Of a DNA stretch of 64,000 nucleotides, positions 39,391 to 49,866 are shown piece by piece. The position numbers were made by a program, and so were the translations under genes. The stretch lies in NCBI GenBank assembly GCA_905221605.1, contig CAJNDS010000565.1, positions 1 to 64,000 on the forward strand, written 5' to 3'. Under the pieces are notes generated by a model that was given only the letters and a program-made list of their open reading frames with translations, did no database searches and had not been told where the DNA came from. Every line of letters begins with the position of its first letter. The first letter of the stretch is position 1. Origin of the DNA: Symbiodinium natans. Taxonomy: Eukaryota; Sar; Dinophyceae; Suessiales; Symbiodiniaceae.

Positions 39391-42300
39391 CTGTTGGGCA
39401 GTGCTATGGGACCTTTGGATGGGTGGAATGCCTCTGCCAGGATTGATCGAAAGAAGCGGCGGCAAAGCGAAATATGACATGAGGGGTGATTTCACAAGGC
39501 CGCTGCGTTTTACGAGAAGTTCGGGCAGCATGTTCGGTTCATTAGAATCTGATTCCGCAGGTCACGAGGCCGCTGAGTTCTACACTGAGTCGTGTAAGTA
39601 GGAAGTTCGGGCACCATGTTCGGTTCATTAGAATCTGCTTCGGCAGGTGTTTTGCTACCTGGCACTGGCGCTGGAAAGAACTTGCAAAGCAGACTGTGAG
39701 GCACTGTGGCACTGTGAGGCGCCTGGTAGCTGGCAGGTCTGGCTGTAGCTGTGTCCGAAACCCGACCTGAGCAGCAACGCCAAACTCTACATCAATAAAG
39801 TCGCTCTGATTATGACTGCCTGTTCTTTCGTCCCTAACTCCCAAACACAAGATTCTCCCACAAGCGTCACAAAGCACTATCAACACCGAGCAAACAACCC
39901 CACACTTGGTGAAGGGCTGAAGCACAACTCCTAGCTAGCAAAACCTGCTCTTCTATCGCTTCTTTTGAAGAATACCAGTTTACAGCCTGACAGCCTGGGA
40001 TTTGGACAGCTTCAGTCAACAGCATGCAGCGCGGGCAGTGCAGCCAGCCGGCAGGGCGGGCAGTCGAGCCGGGGTTGATGTTAGGAACATTGCAGGCCGC
40101 AGGCAAAGGGCATAGGGCATAGGCTGAAGTGCTGAAGGCAAAGGAAGGATCCTATATGAGCTGTGGGTCTCATTGCTCTTCCTGTCGCTGCTCAAGGAAG
40201 CTTTCAGTTGTTCGACCAGCGGGCGCTAGCTGAAAAAAAGGGTCAGAAGAGCAACTTCAAAGATAGCTGGAAATGTCATGTTGAATGAATCAAGTCTAGA
40301 GAGTAATGCAGGGTCCACGCAGGCCACTGTCCTTCATCATTCCCGAGGAGAAGTGGGGTAGTCCAGAAAGCAGTAGTCATGACTCTGGAAAATTATTCGC
40401 TTATCTTGTGAGTTTTTTGAACCCTTTGAGAGTCCGAGTCTGCTCTCGGGCCGCTAAAATACAAATACATTCACCTCAGAACCCTAATTTTAAGATGGCA
40501 GCTCTCTCATAATTTCCTGTTTTCTGATTAAAGTGCACAAACAGAATCTTTTTGCTTTATTTTGTTCATGGATTTCCATTATCTTGTGGAAACACTTGTT
40601 GGCCAGGGAGTTATACGCAGAGTGGAGTCTCAGTCTCTTTTACTGCACTCACGCTTACCTGTAGAGTTGTGCTGTTAGTGCTGAGGTGTAAAGTGGCTGC
40701 GTAGGAAAACTCGTTCCTTTGAGTTTTCCTTTTGGCCTCACAACTCCGAAACACTGTCAGATAAAACTTCATTTGGGTATATACATAATTCTTATGATTC
40801 TGCAATGATGTTACATTTTCATTACAAAATCACAAGGTGTATTATGTTCTTTTAAAGTATTCATTTACGATCCCTTTTTTTGAGCTTGTCTTGTGCTCAG
40901 CTTTCATCGTGCTTGCACACCCCGCGCTCTGTTTTTTTCCTGCACTTGTGTCGTTTTGCTCAGCTCTGCCGGGCCGAGGGCCAGCCTTTCCAACAATTTC
41001 TGTCATATGAGTCAGATGCGATGTGTTCATCTTCGGAAATCAGGTGAAGATAGTGAACAACTGAAAGCATCTGCTTGTGAACGTTAAGTTTGTTTAAGGC
41101 AACAAAATTGAGTGTTCTTCAGGCCGACATAGTGACACTGAGATAGTGTCAGTTGTTCGCAGCATTGGGACAGTGCTGGAAGAATAGATTCGCTCTATTA
41201 CTTGGATTTATCGACATTTGAAATTGAAAATGGATTTGCACAGTTGTTTTCCGAAGAGCACAGTTTCTAAATTTCTAAATGTTTCTAACGGTTTTTTTCG
41301 CTCCGGAGCTAAAATGCACATGTTTGGCTGAATCACCCCCAACCACCTTGGCCACCACACCACCTTTTGCAAGTACCTACTTGCGCGCACCGGGTCTCGC
41401 ATTTACAAGGGGCGCGGCGTCTGGAGCGGTGAAAATTTTTAAAAAAAGAAGAAGGCGCGGCGCGAAGCGCGCGCGCCTGGAGCGGCAATGGGCGGAGCCC
41501 CTCACCTTAAGCCAGAAGCCTATTCCAGAAGCACGATTCAGCGCCCTGTATTTGCTTACAACTGCAGATTGAAGAGCAATTCGTTTGCAAAACAAGTCTC
41601 TGTCTTGCGCAATGACACTTTTAGAATGTCTGCACTTGCGGCATCGCACCAAACATGAATTCTCTCTCGATCCTCAATTTCTGCAAACTTGTGGACTTGC
41701 CGGTCAGAATCATCCAAGCTGTAGCAATTTTGATTTTGAACTGCACTGCAAGCACTGCAGACGTCCCTGCTTTCGCCCAGGACTCTCAGCGCGCGGATCA
41801 GTAAACTTAAAAAAAACTGGAACAAACGGACCTGCCGATGCATCAACGTGCAGCGGCTCGAAGGGAGTCTCCCGCCGTGTTAAATGGTTTTTTGCCGACA
41901 CAGCGAAACCCTGCAAAAAAGCCGTCGAGCTTCTATGTGCCCGAATTTCGTTTTGAAACTCGTCACCCGAGTTTCAATCCGTTTGTGAACTCTTTTGCGC
42001 CATTAGTGTGACAGACGCAGAGAGTGTTTTGTCCCTTTGATTGATCGCTCAAATGATAATTGACTGTGGGCTGGCTAGGAGTAGATGTTGAACTTGATGA
42101 GATTTCTTTTTGCTCCGTCGGTCGCCAACACGGAATTGTTTGGTTGCGGTGTTTAGTCGGCGTGGATCTGGATGAGTGTGGATCCAACGTCTTCCGTTTG
42201 GGATCAGTGCCGCTGGACAAGGGGGCGAAGGACCATTTCTCAACAAGAAATGGATAAGGCGCTGCTTCTTTCTTCGGATTAGCCAGTTCTTGCGAAAGGA

Positions 42301-43133
42301 TGCTGGAGTCTTCGCTCCACTGCTGACGGAACTCCGGAAAGAAATCCAAAATTAATCAAAAACGTAGTCAAACTTGTCAAACTGCATGTAAACAATTCTG
42401 CAGCAAAAACCGTGCATCCCAACCGGTTCGACCAGCAGTCTTGACCCACGCTTTTTGCGGTCTGGACTTACGCCGCTGAACGTGCAGGTTCTTGGGGCGC
42501 ATATCGAAGCTAGATGTGGAATTTCGTGGTTGATTTCAACTTCTTTGCCACCACTGTCCTCAGTACGTTGTCCTGGAGTTCTGCTTCTGCACTTTGGTCT
42601 CGTCCAGCAGATCCCATGCTGATTCGACCTCCATGCCATCGAGCTGCCATTGGAGTTCGTGCCATTGCAGAATTGTCAACACTTGAAACTGCCAAAATTG
42701 ATCAAACTTTGCCCAATTTTCAGCAATTCCAAACACATTAAAGCTGTTTGTTCCAGTTGTAAAATCAGCCTGCCCCTTCTCTGCAGAGTACATTGGCTGA
42801 AGAAGACGACTGTTAGGGCCTCCGCCCCTTGCCTTCTTCCAGCCAATGTGAAGAACAGACACAGATTTTTCCATTTTCCAAAGCACAGAAACAAATAAGT
42901 TTTTTGTTAACCAAGAGAAAGACAAATTTTCAAGAAGTTTTCAACCTGAACACAGCAAAAAATAAATCAAACAACTACAACTTTAAAAAAAGGCAAGCTT
43001 CCGTTTGAACAAAGTTTTGTTTTCTCAGTTATTGTGTGGTTTAAATATTCATGTTTTCTTGTGGTATGCGGTTTTAAAGAAGCATTCTTGACATTAAAGA
43101 AATGTTTGCAGTAAAATCTGGTTTATTTTTGTG
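39391..43133. other. Non-coding region with dispersed repeats
   Basis: A direct repeat of about 45 bp sharing ATGTTCGGTTCATTAGAATC lies at about 39515-39560 and 39601-39650. Dispersed repeat copy B is at 41005-41185, with the GACACTGAGATAGTGTC hairpin at 41134-41150. From 41.9 to 42.9 kb several minus-strand frames (41963-42349, 42352-42639, 42560-42925) have mixed amino-acid content and could be pieces of a split gene, but I see no domain and cannot join them with splice sites. The rest is AT-rich and featureless. Confidence 0.45.
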
Positions 43134-43138
43134 TTTTC

Positions 43139-43460
43139 TGTGGTAAAACGTTTCTGCACCACTAATCGTACTCAGGCTACTGGGAAAACTTCAAAAGCTA
43201 AGCAGACTCCAAGGCACACAAAACTGCAAACTGCAAAACTCACCGTGTCGCACCCTCACAGGATGACGCACAGTTCTCGAACTTTGGAGAGCTGTGATAC
43301 GTTTTCCACTTTGGCTCAAGTGACGAGCACTGGTGTGAGTGCTGCAAGCCAAAACAGAAGAGTTGTCCAAGTGTCTGAGCTTGCTTGCTTGGTTTGGACT
43401 TGTGTAAGTTTGGCTTGGTTGTATCCTTGGTGCCTTGCTTGGCATCTTGGGTTTTTAACG
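43139..43460 (+). repeat. 5' LTR with inverted internal segment
   Basis: 322 bp. Positions 43284-43460 match 59617-59793 directly. Positions 43142-43282 match 59398-59542 in the reverse orientation, and about 75 bp present in the other LTR (59543-59616) is absent. A spliced-leader-like 21-mer lies at 43300-43320. Confidence 0.75.
43300..43320 (+). other. Spliced-leader-like sequence in the 5' LTR
   Basis: Ends in CCACTTTGGCTCAAG, matching 14 of the last 15 bases of the dinoflagellate spliced leader (CCATTTTGGCTCAAG). The upstream six bases match less well. The same site is in the other LTR at 59633-59653. Confidence 0.45.
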
Positions 43461-43473
43461 TGGTAGCGGAGCG
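43461..43473 (+). other. Primer-binding site
   Basis: TGGTAGCGGAGCG begins immediately after the LTR; the TGG start and GAGC core resemble initiator-Met-type primer sites. Confidence 0.6.
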
Positions 43474-43602
43474 TGGAAGCTCTATTGCATCGTACTACCA
43501 CATAAGTGAGAGTGAACCCGGAATGCTTCGTGAGAGAGGCAGGAGAGGGGCTGAGCCACCCTATGAGAGACCTTCAGGGTCCAGACACTCGTCAGTTCCA
43601 AC

Positions 43603-45477
43603 TTGTCGGATGCAGTGCATCCCACGACTGCTATGGGCACCCCCATACCGGCAATGGCTTCACCCATGTCACCACCAGGTTTGGTGCCACCACCGCCTGC
43701 AGCAGTGGACCCCGTTGCCGTTCAGGCAGCCCTGGGATCCCAGCTTTTGGTTCAGACAGTGCAGCAGCAGCAGCAGATATCTCAAATGATGTCGCTGGTG
43801 CAGCAGCTGGTCCAGGACCGGACAAGTGCTGAGAAGAAAGGCAAAGGAGCTGGTAGCTTGAGTAGCATCAGTGACAGCGTGGACCATGCCATGGAGGTTG
43901 ATGATGGGAACGGCGCTCCTATCAGGAATCCTAAGGCAGACTCATATGTGCCGAAGTTGCCCATGTTGGATGGTGGACGCATGAACAAGGGTCGGCGTGC
44001 CGAGATCGAAGCATGGGTTGAGTACCTTGAAGTGTTTTTGCCATGGATTGCCTTGTTTGATGATAGGATACCGTCGGAAGTGCAGGCTTGTTTCGTGAAA
44101 GACAAGCCAATCCTGAACAAAGACTTGGCGAAAGGAGAGAGCATTAGGAGTACCAGAGTGTTCCTTTACCTTCGGCAGTCCTTTGCGAACTTTTCCCGTG
44201 GGCTTGACATTTTGAAGCAAGTTGAGCGTGAACAGCTTGGTGTTCCGGCAGGCTATGAGGCGTTGAGGCGCTTGCATCAGGATCTGTCGGTTTGCTCGAG
44301 GATAGAAGCCTCGACCTTGCGAGAAGAGATGTTGAGATACCAACCCCCTGCCTCGACGAAGGATCGTCCTTTGGAAGTGTTCCGCAGCGTGCAGGTTGAG
44401 CTTGCAAAGTATGGTCGACTTGTTGCTGCGTTCCCAGACCTTGCGTTGAGTGAAGCGGATCAGAGCATGATTGTGTTGAAGGGTCTTGATGCGGATGTGA
44501 AGAGGTACATCTTGTTGCATGCGAAGATTGACTCTATGAGTGAGCTTGAGACTGCGATCAAGTTCTACGACGCAAACATCAAGATCCTTACCTTCGCCGA
44601 TTCCGGGCGAGGTCGAGACCGCAGGAACAACAACGACATAGCGAATCCGCTGAACTTCAAGGGCGATGGAAAGGGGAAGGACAAGGGGAAGGACAAGGGG
44701 AAAGATAAAGGAAAGGACAAAGGTCGCTCAGGAAAGGACAAGCATGACAAGAAGGGAGAGAAAGGTGGAAAGGGGAACGCTACTCAAGACCCTGGAAAAG
44801 GGGGCGGTGGTAGCTCTGGTAGTGACCCAAAGCACGACAAGCGTGCCAACGTGAAGTGCTACAACTGCAATGAATTGGGGCACTATTCAAACCGATGCCC
44901 TAAGAAAGCGGCCAAAGGTGTGGCGGCAGCAGCGACGCTTCTCGAACCGCAATTGGCGGCTTTGACCTTGGAGGGCCCGCACGTGTTTGCAGCGGCAGTT
45001 GGTTGCGAGTTCTTTGATATCGCTCAGGGAGATTCCGACAATGAGTCGAGCTTGAGCGATGGTGATTGGGAAGCCTTTGGAAGGTCGTGGTTGTTGGAGA
45101 GTTCAGAGGCCACAGTTGAGCTTGGAACCTCGCAGCTTGGAAGCCTAGAGACCCCCGTTGAGCTCGAGAAGGCCCCAGTTGAGCTTGGAACATCGCAGCT
45201 TGGAAGCCTAGAGACCCCCGTTGAGCTTGAGAAGGCCCCAGGTGAGCTTGGAACGTCGCAGCTTGGAAGCCTAGAGACCCCCGTTGAGCTTGAGAAGGCC
45301 CCAGTTGAGCTTGGAACGTCGCAGCTTGGAAGCCTAGAGACCCCCGTTGACCTTGAGAAGGCCCCGTCGACACTTGGTGAGCATGGATTGAGTGAATTTT
45401 ATTTTCATAACATGAGCATGGCAGCTCTGAAGCCATGGACTGGTGGTTGCTGGACTCCGGAGCGTCGACGCACCTGA
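43603..45477 (+). CDS. gag: Copia Gag with CCHC zinc knuckle
   Basis: 624 aa. The N-terminus is Pro/Gln-rich. A capsid-like helical core at about 120-330 includes WVEYLEVFLPWIALFDDR and a REEMLRY segment. A Lys/Gly/Asp-rich basic region (KDKGKDKG repeats, about 350-400) comes next. The zinc knuckle C-x2-C-x4-H-x4-C starts at about 419 and binds the element's RNA. Residues 505-588 are four exact-length 21-residue repeats of VELGTSQLGSLETPVELEKAP type. The frame overlaps pol by 43 bp in the -1 frame, so Pol is presumably made by -1 frameshifting or reinitiation. Nothing in the Gag frame is broken. Confidence 0.85.
   Translation: MSDAVHPTTAMGTPIPAMASPMSPPGLVPPPPAAVDPVAVQAALGSQLLVQTVQQQQQISQMMSLVQQLVQDRTSAEKKGKGAGSLSSISDSVDHAMEVDDGNGAPIRNPKADSYVPKLPMLDGGRMNKGRRAEIEAWVEYLEVFLPWIALFDDRIPSEVQACFVKDKPILNKDLAKGESIRSTRVFLYLRQSFANFSRGLDILKQVEREQLGVPAGYEALRRLHQDLSVCSRIEASTLREEMLRYQPPASTKDRPLEVFRSVQVELAKYGRLVAAFPDLALSEADQSMIVLKGLDADVKRYILLHAKIDSMSELETAIKFYDANIKILTFADSGRGRDRRNNNDIANPLNFKGDGKGKDKGKDKGKDKGKDKGRSGKDKHDKKGEKGGKGNATQDPGKGGGGSSGSDPKHDKRANVKCYNCNELGHYSNRCPKKAAKGVAAAATLLEPQLAALTLEGPHVFAAAVGCEFFDIAQGDSDNESSLSDGDWEAFGRSWLLESSEATVELGTSQLGSLETPVELEKAPVELGTSQLGSLETPVELEKAPGELGTSQLGSLETPVELEKAPVELGTSQLGSLETPVDLEKAPSTLGEHGLSEFYFHNMSMAALKPWTGGCWTPERRRT
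45115..45366 (+). repeat. Four 63-bp tandem repeats in the gag C-terminus
   Basis: Copies start at 45115, 45178, 45241 and 45304 and are nearly identical. They keep the Gag frame (21 aa each), so copy number can vary without breaking the protein. Confidence 0.92.
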
Positions 45478-48400
45478 TCGGCGAGGAGACACTGCAGCAT
45501 GTGCAAGTGCTGAGCCTGAGTGAGCACGTTGGTAGAGATTGTGTGACTGCCACGGGTGCTTCCATAGGGGTTCAGAAGAGTGCTGTGGTTCGCGTTTGCT
45601 TTGCCGTTGAGAGATCCAGTCCTATCGTTGTTGAGTTTGAAGCCCTGGTTGCACCTGTGCGATTTAATCTCCTGAGCCTAGGACGACTCCTGAATAGGAA
45701 TTGGACAGTCTCTTTTGCCCCCCATCTCCACGTGCAAGCTGGTGGTTTTAAATTTAAGGCTGTATGGTCCAACAACTGTTGCTGGTTGCAGAGTCATGCG
45801 GTGGCACGGGCCTGTTTGGTGTCTCAAGAGCAGAGTGCAGCGCAGCAGATTGCAGACCCCTCGAGTGCAAGACCTTCCGCAGCCCGAGAAGATGGCCTCC
45901 TCCAGCGAGAGCGAAGTGGAATGGCGCATGGAAGGGAAAGACAAAGGGAAGCTGGTCCGGAGAGTCGTTGCGACTCAAGCGGCCTCAATCTCGGTGGGAG
46001 AAGAGGACTTCGAGGAGAGCACCCGGTTGGCCACAGCTACATCCACGGAGACAGAGGGCGCGATCCTCTTGGTGGCCGCGGATGCCGAGTCCCAGGTGGT
46101 GTTGAAGCCGGGCGAGATCGAGACCCCAGGAGCCGCCAAAGTTCCTCAGCAGAAGCCCATGCCAAAGAAGCCGAAAGTGAAGAAGATGCCCCAGAAGCCC
46201 CTCGTGAAGAGAATGCCAAAGGCAGCGAGCTCTTCGTCGACAAAGAGGACCCCCGTGCTGGTGCCTCGTTCCGATCGCCAGCAGCCGTGGTTGACGTTGT
46301 GGAGTGCAAGTTCAAGGGCAGTGAAGAAGCAGAAGCTCAAGGAAAGCCGCATGACGTCAGCTGCAAAGTCCGATTTGAACCGCTTTCGCAAGGAGAAGAA
46401 GGGCCCAGAGAGACGGACGCTGGAGGAGCACCTCAAGGAGCATTTTTTGCAGTGCCTGGACCGCAAGGCCCCCTACACTGTGACGACCATCTCCGAGATC
46501 ATCAAGGAGAAAGCAAAGCCCCCGAGCCCACCGAGGAAGGAAGCCGACTCCCAGGGGTACCCGGAAAGGTTGCCTACCCCTCCGCGGGTTCCGCCACGCC
46601 GACGCTTGCCCACGCCTCCGAGGAATCCGACATCGCCAAGGGCCAGCGCATCACGGGCACCAGCTACGCCGCCAAAGACATCGCCATTGCCACCACCACC
46701 GACCAATCCCGGAACGCCTACTTCGAGTGGATGGAGTGTGGTGACGGACCGAAAGCGCTGAGTGCAGTCAGCCAGAAAGGATCTTCCCAGGCAGTGGCGA
46801 GCAGCAAAAATCTTGATGTGCTTGATGGTTGTGCTTGCGCTTGTGATGTTGGCATGAGTGGCATGGTTGGCATGAGTGGCATGGTTGAGCATGTGTGTGT
46901 TGGTGAGCTTGATCAGGAGAAAGCACCGGCCCCAGACGGCGACCAGGCGTGGTTGCTACGTGGTGATCAGGAGTTGCTTCACCAGGAGTTATGGGGAAAG
47001 GTTCACCGTGAGCATGTGTTGCGAAGTCATGTTCCTTTTAATTCCAGCTGTGAGCATTGCGTGCGCGGTAGAGGTCTTGAACCAGCTAGGAAAATCGAGA
47101 GGGATTCCGGAGAGGGAGCCCAAAAGGAGGTTCAGATCGACAAGTTCTTCTACAAGGGGATTTGGTTCCTGGTGTTGGTGCTTGTTGGTTGTTTTGCCAT
47201 CGGAACAGTGATGTACCGTGAAGTTTCAGGACTGCGTGGTGCAGCAGCACGTGAGGTAATGCTTGGAGAGATGTCGGCGTGGGGACGTAGTGTTGGCTTG
47301 GTTGGAGTTGAAGCGCGTGACTTGTCGGTTTGCGTGAAGTCGGATCTTGAGGGGGTGGTGAAGAACCTTGCTCAGGGTTTCGCTGATACCATGACCGTTG
47401 GTGCGGTTGAGGTGTCTGATGTTCCGGTTGGTCGGCACGCCCCGGTCGCAGAGAGGGCCATCCGAACATTGAAGGAAAACGCGAACACGTTGTGCGCCGG
47501 ATTGGAGCAAGTTGGCCTAGAGCCATGTGGCAGAGGAGTCAGCTTTCTTCTCTCTCACTGTGCTCAGGCACACAACCGCTACCAAATCCAGCCTGGATCG
47601 GCAATGACTCCTGAACAACGTAGTTTAAGAACTATGAGGCAGCCTCGGGCGATATACGTCTGGGGAGCGTCAATCTTGGCCACACCTCCGCCGAGTCTAC
47701 GACAATTCATCACGGGCAGATATGGACAGGCTGCCTACTTAGGCCCTGAAGTCGCGGGTGGCAGTCATCTGGTGCAGTTCCGACTGAAGGATGGTTCGTT
47801 GAAGATTGCCCGGTCAGCCCGAATCAGGATGTTGGTGCCCATGACCTTTGAGTTGTCAGCCTTGCGTGGTATTTGCCGTGTGTTGCCCGAGCGTGCTGGT
47901 GACGTTGTGCGTGGCTTGCCAGCGGTTGATCAAGGGAACACGCGGGATCTTCCAATCCCAAACACCGAGACTCGCGGACCGCCAGCATCGTGGGTCGAGG
48001 AAAATGGCAGGACCCCGAGGTGTCGAGCGTGTCGATTGAGGGGTGTTCCGGCGGACAAGGCGTGGCACACTCAGAAGTGTCGTGACAGATACGCTGCGTA
48101 CGTAAAGAGCTCTTTTGATCCGAATCAGTTTGTGCTTGATGATGCCCAGCATGAGTTGGAGATCGAAGGAGTCGAGCTTGATCTTGGTTCGCGTGCTTTT
48201 GGTGAGCTTGACGTCGGGTTGGAGTTGCCTGATGATGTGCAGGATTATGAACCGACTGAAGATGAGGGAGAGCGAGGCCTTGGTGAGTCCTTCTTGCCTG
48301 AAGGGGTGCTTGAGGGTGAGCTCCGTCCCGGAGACTCTGTTGGAGTTGAACCTGCAGCTTCAGAAGAGGCTGACTTCATGGAAGTTGAGCCAGAAAGCCT

Positions 48401-49841
48401 GGATCGGTTGCCAGAACCAGAGTCCGATGCCATGGTCAACAACGTCTTGTTCCGTGAGTCGTTGGGTTTCGCCGCCGTTGCAAATCCCAGTACCGGAGGG
48501 CAGACTGTGAAGCTTGGTGGTGAGACTCTTGTGGTTGAAATGCCCTCATCTTCCAAGGATGATGTCACCGGACATGCATTGGATCTTGGTCTGACCTACG
48601 AAGGCATGTTGCGTGAGTTGAGTGCGCTTGAGTCCCTTGCAGTCGGTGATGTGATTTGGCATGTGGATCCGAAGCAGAAAGTGATATCCACAAGATGGGT
48701 GTCAAATGCAAAGCTGGAGCGGGTTGACGGCAAAGAAAGACCACTGGTTCGTTGTCGGGTTGTTGCGCGTGATTTCGCCCAGGGAGCAACGGCTGCTCAG
48801 CTTGGCATTTCTGCGGCGACCAGCTCAGCCGAGGCATTGAGGACCTTCCTCTTTTATGCCGGCTCGAAGAGGCAGAACGTCGTAGGCCTCGACGTCAGTA
48901 CGGCGTTCTTGTTCGCAGAGTTAGAAGAAGAAGACGGCACGGTAGTGGTGCGGCTCCCTGCTGGAGTTACCGGTCCCAATGGAAGGCCTGGGTTCATGCG
49001 ATTTCGCAAGGCTCTTTATGGGTTGAGAGCCGTGGCCCAGACCTGGGCTCGTCATCTCGCAAAGCTCCTCAAGCGCCTCTGCGACCTCACTCCATGTGAA
49101 ACGGAGCCATGCCTCTTCTCAGGTGTGGTTCTCGGTGGACAGAGGGTGGCAGTGTTGTGCTACGTAGACGATCTCCTCATCAGCGGCGACAGCGACGAGG
49201 CCATCTACTACGTGGTGGAGAAGCTTAAGAGCGCGGTGAAGATCAAGGTGACCGCTGACTTGGATCGTGATCAGCAAATCACGTTTCTTGGTCGTCAAAT
49301 CACCAGGAAGAAGGGCGAGGACTCTTTGGTGATTGGCATGGCAGGCGAGGACTACCAGGAGATCTATGAGGGTTTTGGACTTGGGAAGAGTCCGAAGTCT
49401 TGCCCGACGCCGCCGAATCTTCGAGAACTTTACGACAGAGAAGAAGAAGTCTTGGAGCGGGAGTTGAGCTCAGAAGCTGCTGCTCGATATCGCTCTACGC
49501 TGGGACGCCTTTCATGGTTGGCCATGACGCGCGTGGATCTAGCATATTATGTTTCCATGCTAGCTCGAGGCCAGGCCAGTCCACGTGAGAAGCATGAACG
49601 TGCGATGCGGATGGTATTACGGTATCTTCGGCATGTTCAGGATTTTCGACAAATCGTCCATCCAGTTGATGAACGGAGCCTTCGGTTGGATTGCTACGTG
49701 GATGCGTCATGGGGCAGTGAGAGGAGCGTTGATCGCAAGAGTGTGAGCGGTGGTTGCATCATGCTTGGTGGTTTCTGCTTGAAAGCGTGGTCACGGCTTC
49801 AACAAGCTGTCGCTCTCAGCTCAGGCGTGTCAGACATATAG
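45435..49841 (+). CDS. pol: Copia Pol: protease, integrase, reverse transcriptase, partial RNase H
   Basis: 1468 aa. The protease active site D-S-G-A-S is at about 7-11. A poorly conserved 120-450 region overlaps another frame. The integrase zinc H-x3-H...C-x2-C lies at about 515-545. The integrase catalytic acids are D568 (QIDKFF), about D637 (VKSDLEG) and about E673 (VAERAIRTLKE). Reverse transcriptase spans about 1070-1290 with GLDVSTAFLFAELEEEDG and CYVDDLLISGDSD (about 1243). RNase H starts with CYVDASWGS (about 1421) and runs through VALSSG. After that the frame is disrupted: the expected following Asp/Glu region is missing and the next conserved piece (RHIDLRACFIQD) is in another frame and continues beyond the LINE. 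It would integrate and copy the element's RNA, but this copy lacks a complete RNase H. Confidence 0.88.
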   Translation: MDWWLLDSGASTHLIGEETLQHVQVLSLSEHVGRDCVTATGASIGVQKSAVVRVCFAVERSSPIVVEFEALVAPVRFNLLSLGRLLNRNWTVSFAPHLHVQAGGFKFKAVWSNNCCWLQSHAVARACLVSQEQSAAQQIADPSSARPSAAREDGLLQRERSGMAHGRERQREAGPESRCDSSGLNLGGRRGLRGEHPVGHSYIHGDRGRDPLGGRGCRVPGGVEAGRDRDPRSRQSSSAEAHAKEAESEEDAPEAPREENAKGSELFVDKEDPRAGASFRSPAAVVDVVECKFKGSEEAEAQGKPHDVSCKVRFEPLSQGEEGPRETDAGGAPQGAFFAVPGPQGPLHCDDHLRDHQGESKAPEPTEEGSRLPGVPGKVAYPSAGSATPTLAHASEESDIAKGQRITGTSYAAKDIAIATTTDQSRNAYFEWMECGDGPKALSAVSQKGSSQAVASSKNLDVLDGCACACDVGMSGMVGMSGMVEHVCVGELDQEKAPAPDGDQAWLLRGDQELLHQELWGKVHREHVLRSHVPFNSSCEHCVRGRGLEPARKIERDSGEGAQKEVQIDKFFYKGIWFLVLVLVGCFAIGTVMYREVSGLRGAAAREVMLGEMSAWGRSVGLVGVEARDLSVCVKSDLEGVVKNLAQGFADTMTVGAVEVSDVPVGRHAPVAERAIRTLKENANTLCAGLEQVGLEPCGRGVSFLLSHCAQAHNRYQIQPGSAMTPEQRSLRTMRQPRAIYVWGASILATPPPSLRQFITGRYGQAAYLGPEVAGGSHLVQFRLKDGSLKIARSARIRMLVPMTFELSALRGICRVLPERAGDVVRGLPAVDQGNTRDLPIPNTETRGPPASWVEENGRTPRCRACRLRGVPADKAWHTQKCRDRYAAYVKSSFDPNQFVLDDAQHELEIEGVELDLGSRAFGELDVGLELPDDVQDYEPTEDEGERGLGESFLPEGVLEGELRPGDSVGVEPAASEEADFMEVEPESLDRLPEPESDAMVNNVLFRESLGFAAVANPSTGGQTVKLGGETLVVEMPSSSKDDVTGHALDLGLTYEGMLRELSALESLAVGDVIWHVDPKQKVISTRWVSNAKLERVDGKERPLVRCRVVARDFAQGATAAQLGISAATSSAEALRTFLFYAGSKRQNVVGLDVSTAFLFAELEEEDGTVVVRLPAGVTGPNGRPGFMRFRKALYGLRAVAQTWARHLAKLLKRLCDLTPCETEPCLFSGVVLGGQRVAVLCYVDDLLISGDSDEAIYYVVEKLKSAVKIKVTADLDRDQQITFLGRQITRKKGEDSLVIGMAGEDYQEIYEGFGLGKSPKSCPTPPNLRELYDREEEVLERELSSEAAARYRSTLGRLSWLAMTRVDLAYYVSMLARGQASPREKHERAMRMVLRYLRHVQDFRQIVHPVDERSLRLDCYVDASWGSERSVDRKSVSGGCIMLGGFCLKAWSRLQQAVALSSGVSDI
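45715..46761 (+). CDS. Overlapping 348-aa frame inside pol
   Basis: An open frame in a different phase from pol, between protease and integrase. From about residue 60 it reads as a coherent basic, Pro-rich protein (MASSSESEVEWRMEGKDK..., KKPKVKKMPQKPLVKRMPK, then PTPPR repeats) with a helical RRTLEEHLKEHFLQC segment. In a sampled stretch (45890-46030) third codon positions are clearly richer in G/C in this frame than in the pol frame, which is typical of the true dinoflagellate coding frame. Either pol carries compensating frameshifts here or this is a separately expressed or captured segment. Confidence 0.45.
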   Translation: MPPISTCKLVVLNLRLYGPTTVAGCRVMRWHGPVWCLKSRVQRSRLQTPRVQDLPQPEKMASSSESEVEWRMEGKDKGKLVRRVVATQAASISVGEEDFEESTRLATATSTETEGAILLVAADAESQVVLKPGEIETPGAAKVPQQKPMPKKPKVKKMPQKPLVKRMPKAASSSSTKRTPVLVPRSDRQQPWLTLWSASSRAVKKQKLKESRMTSAAKSDLNRFRKEKKGPERRTLEEHLKEHFLQCLDRKAPYTVTTISEIIKEKAKPPSPPRKEADSQGYPERLPTPPRVPPRRRLPTPPRNPTSPRASASRAPATPPKTSPLPPPPTNPGTPTSSGWSVVTDRKR

Positions 49842-49853
49842 ATCTGAGAGCAT

Positions 49854-49866
49854 GCTTTATACAAGA
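49854..49866. repeat. Left 13-bp target duplication of the LINE
   Basis: GCTTTATACAAGA here and at 58012-58024. Removing the sequence between restores a continuous copia RNase H reading (RHIDLRACFIQD followed by VRGASNVADLFTKSL). Confidence 0.85.

Noticed and set aside
41963-42925. Three minus-strand frames as exons of one gene
   Set aside because: Mixed amino-acid content is suggestive, but I could not find splice sites that join them in frame and no domain is visible.
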